Shown here piece by piece: positions 56,806 to 64,000 of a stretch of 64,000 bases of DNA. The position numbers and the translations under genes were made by a program. This DNA is from Oasisia sp. SBJ-2009 (taxonomy: Eukaryota > Annelida > Polychaeta > Sabellida > Siboglinidae), in contig OZ024865.1 in NCBI GenBank assembly GCA_964017155.1, forward strand, positions 40,486,200-40,550,199, read 5' to 3'. Below the pieces are notes generated by a model. It was not told the origin of the DNA, did no database searches, and saw only the letters and a program-made list of their open reading frames with translations. The number at the start of each line of letters is the position of its first letter. Position 1 is the first letter of the stretch.

Positions 56806-58277
56806 AGCACCAATGTACCAATTTCGACATAGCACATCTAAAAATTAATAGTTCAGCAAACACATCTATACAAAGTTTCCTAACAGCTTAGTTGTGTTTT
56901 TGGTCGCTAGCAGACTCTGACAAAAATGTATATCGTTTGACACCGAGACAAAGAATCACCTGTTTGCTACAACAACAAACATGTATATTGTCGCATGAGA
57001 ACCGATTAACAAATAAATAAAACAAAACAATACTCTGATTATGCAATGCAAATATTTATCATCCCCATCAGTGCATTGGAGAGGGAATCATGATGATTGC
57101 AGCAGCCCTGATGGATGCTGATGTGGGGGCAGGATGGTCACCTCAGACTGTCAACCAGCATCAATAATTCACAGCCTCTCCTGTGACATGACTTACTGCC
57201 AGTGATGAGGACACTAAAGGACATGTTAGAGCTGGGTCTGGCTGTGGAAGGGGGAGAGTTGAGGATCAAGGGTAATGGGATAGCCAGGGCACAGGGCACA
57301 CAAGTGGAGGGAATCAGGGTTACATTCTGGTGGTCTGGATTGGGGAGAAAAAGTTGAAGTAGTCATGTTATCACCGTTGGCATAGAGGTCACAACAGGTC
57401 ATGTCGCTGCTGTGTCACCAGATTGGTCATGTCACTACTGAGGTCATGTCACCATGGAGGTCATGTCATCATGTACACACATGCGCACACTCTCTCGCAC
57501 TCTCACGCTCTCGCTCTCACACACACCACCACACCAGACACACACGCACGCACGTGCACTCATGCACGCACACACACAACCGCCACCACCAGCTATCCTA
57601 CTAATTGCTCACAAAACTGTGAAGTAGAACACAGAAAAGCCTACAAAGTTTACGCCGTGACCTCAGTCGCTCTATTACCCCTGGTTAGGGAACGCGACTT
57701 CCCAGACAAAGACGTTTTACTTTTTAAACGCTCCCTGATTTTTCGCACATGTCGGTTTATATGAATACGAGCAGCCGAGGCACAGACAGAGGTGACTGTG
57801 TTTCTCCCCCCACCCGCAGACAATCCTCACTTCCACATTAACCATGCTCAATCAGCCGACAACACATGGCGGAGGGGGTGGTGTCGAACAGATACCATTC
57901 ACACACCAATCACAGTATGGCTGAATACTTCTTATGATCTCACGCAAGCGTTGATGCCCAATGGTGAAGTGTCTATAAATAGCAGCCAAAAGTTTCCCAA
58001 ACCACTAAACTTTACTGTTCACCCATTCTAACAGGCTGTACAAAATGTGCCATCAATCACTAAAACGTTGTGTTCTCAATGAACTTTTTAGGTCAACTTT
58101 TGTGACAATTCTGTTTTGCTATAAATATCTGCTGTCGTGTGTGGTTTCTGTTGCAGGCAGAACACAAATGGATGGGAAGAATGTGTAGAGGAAGGAGGGA
58201 TGATAGCACACAGATGAAGGAATGGAGACAGGAGGCTGGAATAAAACACTTAGAGGAGAAACTAGTTGGAGACAGAA

Positions 58278-58425
58278 TGGGCAGGGCAGGGCAGGGCAGG
58301 GCAGGGCAGGGCAGGGCAGGGCAGGGCAGGGCAGGGCAGGGCAGGGCAGGGCAGGGCAGGGCAGGGCAGGGCAGGGCAGGGCAGGGCAGGGCAGGGCAGG
58401 GCAGGGCAGGGCAGGGCAGGGCAGG
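58278..58425. repeat. (GGGCA)n microsatellite
   Basis: About 29 perfect GGGCA pentamers. Confidence 0.98.
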
Positions 58426-58469
58426 GTGTTTATGACAAATGGGCGAAGACAGACTGTCAAACAAAGTGT

Positions 58470-58818
58470 GGCAAGTAGATGAGGGTGGTAGATGAGGGTG
58501 GTAGTTGAGGGTGGGAGATGAGGGTGGGAGATGAGGGTGGTAGTGGGAGATGAGGGTGGTAGTTGAGGGTGGGAGATGAGGGTGGTAGTTGAGGGTGGGA
58601 GATGAAGATGGTAGTTGAGGGTGGGAGATGAGGGTGGGAGATGAGGGTGGGAGATGAGGGTGGTAATTGAGGGTGGGAGATGAAGATGGTAGTTGAGGGT
58701 GGGAGATGAGGGTGGTAGTTGAGGGTGGGAGATGAGGGTGGGAGAGGAGGGTGGGAGATGAGGGTGGGAGATGAGGGTGGTAGATGAGCGTGGGAGATGA
58801 GGGTGGTAGGCGAGGGTG
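58470..58818. repeat. G/A/T minisatellite (gagggtgggagat)n
   Basis: Imperfect units of about 12-13 bp alternating gatgagggtgggag and gttgagggtggtag, strongly strand-asymmetric. Confidence 0.93.
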
Positions 58819-60234
58819 TTTTTTTTATATCAGTAACACATTGTCCAAAAAGTACAACTTGTAGATTACACTTACAACTAGCTTGTCCATATAAATTTAT
58901 TATTCAGGTATGACAAAATCGCCTTGAAGACAACCCGCTTAATATTGTTTGAGCTTAAAAAGTACAAAATTGGTCAGCGAGCGAAGAAACATACAAGTTG
59001 CAAATCTGTCGACTGCAATAGTTACTGTGGAGACCAACAAAATTCACACAACTTATAACTTTATGACCACCAAATCACCTGTATCCAACCAAACAAAACA
59101 AGAACATGAATTTCTCCCGCAGCTTAGAATATACACTAACACAGGAACTGAAAGGCATCTCTCACGTTTTTACCCAAAAAATTACATAAAACACAATCAG
59201 ACAAGGTGGTGTCTGTATTCGCCAATCTGACACTCTATTATAAGTAAGGAAACTGAAACGTCAAACACGGTTAATGACTTGAACGAACGACCAAAAAACC
59301 ACTCCATCCACAGTTCATATCATTTCACCAACTTCCACACATCTGAGTTAATTACGCCTTGATAGTTTGATGTGGATATCAATTATCATTGAGCCTCTAG
59401 TGGGATTCCGCCATCAATCACCTACATGGTATATGGTTATCATGGTAATGATCTCAAAATGACGCATGTAACAGTGACACAAAACAGTAGGTCACAAATT
59501 TACATACAATGCAAGGTATCATTTCATCTGTCCAGGATTGCACAATTACCAAATCATGATGAATTGTTGAATATAACTTTCACCAATCAACTTTGTTATA
59601 TTAACGATCCTCGCCCCAGACAATCTACATTGCTCACTTTAGCAGTCAAACACAACATTGCTATCTAATGTTAAATACACATAGGAGGTTGCCAGTTTCT
59701 TTGGTCTGTTTCTGGGAACAACTTTTAAATATAAACTGAGACCACAAGCATGAACACATGCAATTTATCATCCACGCTCCCATAGCATTTCTGTGTAAAT
59801 ACCGTCGCGAATTCCCAGCCAAAACCTTCCCATCATGCACTGCAGGGAACTGCTGGCGTCTCCTATGTCGGCATAATGTACCAACTGCAGCAGCACGAAA
59901 GACCAAGAATCCACATTTACTGAACAGTATCGCTGCGTGGATGCTAACTGGGAGGCGAGAGGGTAACTGGGAGGCGAGAGGGTAACTGGGAGGCGAGAGG
60001 GAAGAGAAAAAGGGAAGTGGGATACGACAATGGGATGGCCGAGATGCGAGGACAGCCTCGCTCGCAGACAGTGCCTCGATTAGGCTGCAGATTATCTTGC
60101 TTTAATTCGAGACGCGGCAATCGAGAGATCAATGCCGCCCATCAACATCACATCAATAATTCAGCACTTTACAACAGACATTAGCAAATGACAGTTAATC
60201 TGCCCAGTAAATGATTCTGCCCCCTGGACACATT

Positions 60235-60770
60235 CTCCAGGGACACACAGTGGACTAGGACAAAAACACCCAGTCCAGGACAAGGTCAGGACACAAAGGT
60301 CACAGGTCAGGACACCAGGTAGATGTCAGGAGACAAGAGTACAGGATCAGGACACGGAGTATCTTGGTCAGGACACTGAGTTCCCAGGTCAGGACACAGA
60401 ACAGGTCAGTACACAGGTCAGGACAGAGTGTCCAGGTCAGGACAGAGAAAACACCTTGGCGACCAAGGTCAGGACACGTACTTACAGGATCAGGACACAG
60501 GTTAGGACACCGAGTACACAGATCAGGACACAGAGCACTTAGATCAGGGCACAATGTGCACAAAGTACAGGGTCAGGACATGATTACTAGGTCAGGACAA
60601 TATACAAGTCAGGACATTGAGTATCCATGTCAGGACAAGAAGTAGCTTAGTACCAATGTCAAGAAACAACGTACATGCCCTTGACACAAAGTACAGGGTC
60701 ATGACACAAAGTAACAAGTCAGGTCACAAAGTACAGGGTCAGTACTCAAAGTGTATGGTCGACACAAAGC
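60235..60770. repeat. Degenerate minisatellite (ggtcaggacacagagtaca)
   Basis: About 25 imperfect units of 18-22 bp sharing ggtcaggaca. A smaller 20-bp triplication (aactgggaggcgagagggt) lies at 59948-60000. Confidence 0.92.
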
Positions 60771-61424
60771 TAAGGCCCATAAAGTTGCACTTTCATTTAC
60801 ACGAGTACACAGAGGAATACAGCACCGTTGTGCAACCACAAAACACATAAAAATGCGAGACAAAATAATGAGAATCTGATCGAGTCGTCGCACCTGTCCA
60901 CGTGGCAGTCCACGTCGACATTTTCGGCCGAGATGACAGATCTCACTAACACGAAATATTCACAATGCCGAGTAATCAATCCGATGCAAAAACACGGAAA
61001 CCGTTCACTTTTGCAATAACTGCGCAAAAATGAAACAAACACTACAGATGTAAGAACTGTATCATATTACTATCACACCTGCCCAATCACCTGCGATACA
61101 CTTCAGCGACTTTCAAAAACACCGTCAATGTATCAATCACCGCTCACTAAACTGCGGCGCTCCTTGGAAACACTTTGGCTCATTCGCATTTTTGAAAGAA
61201 TGCCACCGATGCGACGACTTGTCGCTGATGGTGTCATGTCAGAATGACACAACTCATGCAAAGTCTTAACTCGCTCGAGACGAGTGAATGGTGAGACGAA
61301 CATATTGACCAGTAAATTAGAGCGAAGAAAGCCTGACTTTGGGCCCAGTGTCCTAACGCTGACAGACGGCCACCTGTCGGGTCTAGCTGTGTCTCCAGGC
61401 ACTGTGGCCACCTCATGCTGGGTC

Positions 61425-61800
61425 ACAAAGATGTCATAAGTTAAACACGACTGATCAATAAATGTAGGTCAGGCTCAAAATTCACCTCAAGATTACTAAC
61501 TATCATTTTTACTATTTTATCAGATTAACATATGTTACAACTCTACCAATCTTGTCGTTTTATCATCTGCATAGTTTATCTTGGTGATATTTCTGGTAAA
61601 GTTCCGTGACAAAGACGTCATCAATTAAACAAGACTGATCAATAAATATAGGCCAGAATCAAGATCAGATCAACATTACTATTATTCTTTTTTTATCAAC
61701 TTAACAGGTGTCAAAACTCTACCAATCATTTTGTTTTATATCGGATCATCAGGTACAGTTTATGTTGGTGGTATTTCTGGTCAAGTTTCGCGAGGGTGAT
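61425..61800. repeat. Two-copy tandem duplication of about 182 bp
   Basis: Blocks beginning aagatgtcataagttaaaca (61428) and aagacgtcatcaattaaaca (61610) continue in parallel through gatcaataaat, caaaactctaccaatc or close variants, and ggtatttctgg. Confidence 0.85.
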
Positions 61801-63509
61801 TTCTGATTACATTTCTTGGATGGCAATCAAAGGTAGATTTCTGTCGAGATATTCCTGGATGTTTCTGGCGCAGTATTCTTGGAAAAGGAAATGTTCTGAT
61901 ACAGCTCTTTCCTTGGACCATTTCTGACTACACATTTCTTACAGCACATTTGCTATAACATTTAAATAAACCACAGGAAAGGAAAACCCTTCACTAAACA
62001 GAAACTGCTGCTGTTATCGTATTCAAGGAAGTTTTCAAAATATATTTTGCTAAGGTCTCCATAAGACCAAAAATGTTTATGAACACAAATTAACAGATTA
62101 AATAGTTTTACTTTTTTGGCTCACTGGGCAATGGTCAGAAGCTACATTGTAAATTTCTTTTGGACACTATTTATGTGACACACCGGTAAAATATGGAAAA
62201 AAATTCATAATTTCCAATAACCTAAACAATGCTTTTTAGAGTTTGTCAAGCAGAATAGTAACCAAATTTTGTGAGTATATTTTGATGTTTGGGAATTTCA
62301 ATATATTTAATTATTATATTAATAATTACATAACTATTTCTGCATTTTGATTTGGGAATTTTAATATTATATTAATTATATAACCGTTTATGCACATCCT
62401 GAAGTAAGCAAAAACAAAATTAACCACATTAAAACCATGAGAAAGAGTTTTAGAAATGATTCATATCCCGCAAGGCTTGCTAATCAGATTTTATTTTGAT
62501 AATGATGACTCAACCCGTTTTTCTTTGTATCTGACTTTCGTTGATTACCTCAGGTCTCAAAACTCTGAGAAAAAAGCAGATAACGAAATACACAAAACAC
62601 ACAAAACACAATCCAACCACCTGCTCTTTAAATAACAAATTTGCACATCACTCAATCGGCTCTCACAGTTCTCATTAACGTTTTGAGTCGAGCGGAGAAG
62701 TTCCAGGGTCGAAGATCCTGCAGTGCACCGGATGCCCGACACACACAAAAGACGGAAGACGCAGCGACTTCACCGGAGGAGGCCTGGTAAGACAGATGTG
62801 TCGCTGCGTCGGTGACGCCCTGAAAGCGACACGAGGTGCGAGAATTTTTTTGCGTGCTCTCGCGCGATCCGACCATCAATCGCCATCGGGAACAATAAGG
62901 AGGTATCGGTGGACGTCGCCGCCTAAATCGGGCGTCGTCGAATTAAATGCGACTCTTTTTGTGGACAATCGTAAGAGATTGATACCGCGGACTGGGGCAT
63001 TGTGCAACTGGCAGGAGTGTTTGATTTAGTGGTCACACCTCGTGCACACGACGATGGTGTGCGTGCCATCGGGGCGCGAGGCAGCGTTTTTTCTGCCAGG
63101 GCAACAAAGGTTCATAAAACTTACGATCAAACTATTGCCGAGTGCAGCGCGGTCCTGTTTGAAACTTACAAAATGACTCATTGTGAAATGTCAAATGTGT
63201 GTGTGTGCGTGTGTGATGTCAGGTAATGGAACTAGACGACTCGTTCTCGATATATATGTGACTATGTGACAGGATAATGTCACAAAATGACTCATTGTCA
63301 ATAATAGTCGTGAGTGGTGTAAGGTAATGAAACCAAATGACTCATTGTTCATTACAATGCGGTTGGTTTATGGCAATGAAACCAAATAACTCAATTTCAA
63401 GTTACTGATAGGATAAAGGAAGTAGACTGATTGTCACTCCACTTGTGTAAATAAATCAAACAATCCATTTTCAATCTACTTTGCAGTACGTGTCCATTAT
63501 GCATAGCTT

Positions 63510-63845
63510 TAGGTAGGTACCTGTCCACCCGTCATTTGGACAGGTAAAACCTAGTAGAAAAACTAGAAATATCACTGGATGGGCAAAATAGGAGAAAAAA
63601 GTATCTTATGTGATAGACGGACGGACGGACGGACGGACGGACGGACGGACGGACGGACGGACGGACGGACGGACGGACGGACGGACGGACGGACGGACGG
63701 ACAGTTATGCTTTGAAAATGTGTGACATACGTGTGTTTGTCATAATACACATCTTAATTGGCCTGTTGTCTGTCACTCAACATGCAGGTGTCTACCAACA
63801 ATGTGTGACTGTTAGGGTATTTGAACTGGCATTTGGTTAAGTCCT
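63510..63845. repeat. Interspersed repeat family, copy 4 of 4, with a (GGAC)n tract
   Basis: Starts acctgtccacccgtcatttg like 32690 and ends with tgtgactg and a tttggttaa-like segment. About 90 bp of perfect GGAC tetramer (63612-63702) sits in the middle. Confidence 0.8.
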
Positions 63846-64000
63846 GTGATTTCTGCCAGTCCTTTAAGCACAGACTTATGTCTGTGCTGGTAAGCTGATC
63901 CAGTGAGACAATTATTGTGACTCAGATTTTATTTACAGCCATCAGCTTACACCCGGTAGTGAGTAACATAGACAACACTTCCTAAGTCACACGCCACCCT

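Noticed and set aside
51666..64000. Search for the CUX first exon (YWKRFDL-like)
   Set aside because: No minus-strand sequence with that motif and a donor was found; the exon is probably outside the window.

Overview
This is a stretch of an animal (metazoan) nuclear genome. It is dominated by one large, intron-rich minus-strand gene and by an exceptional load of tandem repeats and degraded transposons. Exons follow GT-AG rules. The dispersed repeats include tRNA-derived SINEs, LINE relics, a Ty3/gypsy relic and several MITE-like elements. Together these suggest an invertebrate, most likely a lophotrochozoan such as a mollusc; that assignment is inference only.

The gene is the orthologue of CUX1 (cut-like homeobox / CCAAT-displacement protein), with its alternative product CASP, a Golgi coiled-coil membrane protein. 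I reconstructed 24 coding exons on the minus strand with consistent splice sites and reading frame. (1) Eleven shared coiled-coil exons lie between 51665 and 41562. (2) Five CUX-only exons lie between 39972 and 31461. They encode CUT repeat 1, a short linker exon, CUT repeat 2, CUT repeat 3, and the Cut-class homeodomain plus the C-terminus ending in WEF and a stop. (3) Eight CASP-only exons lie between 22959 and 14330. They encode the rest of the coiled coil, the conserved KLFEKIKFLQSYP segment, the transmembrane anchor and a short tail. The exon lengths sum to whole codons for both products: 1562 residues for CUX and 660 for CASP, each lacking only the short first exon, which I did not find in the window. 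The order shared, then CUX-specific, then CASP-specific is that of vertebrate CUX1.

Layout: 1-9600 is non-coding and simple-repeat rich, with two LINE 3'-end relics. 9628-13020 is a broken Ty3/gypsy element on the plus strand. 14330-22959 holds the CASP exons, with MITEs, a SINE and satellites in the introns. 23240-31460 is a gap between CASP and CUX exons that contains a 55-bp satellite with higher-order structure and a 17-bp minisatellite. 31461-39972 holds the CUX exons and a transposon with about 100-bp inverted termini. 41562-51665 holds the shared exons. 51666-64000 is probably intron 1 or upstream sequence, with more arrays.

The most unusual signal is that at least five exon borders of this gene (three acceptors, two donors) have been tandemly amplified into the neighbouring intron. 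The resulting minisatellites carry several copies of the splice site and adjacent coding bases. This affects the exons ending or starting at 49880, 44441, 42569, 33797 and 22823. I know of no named class for this; it is the best candidate here for something undescribed.
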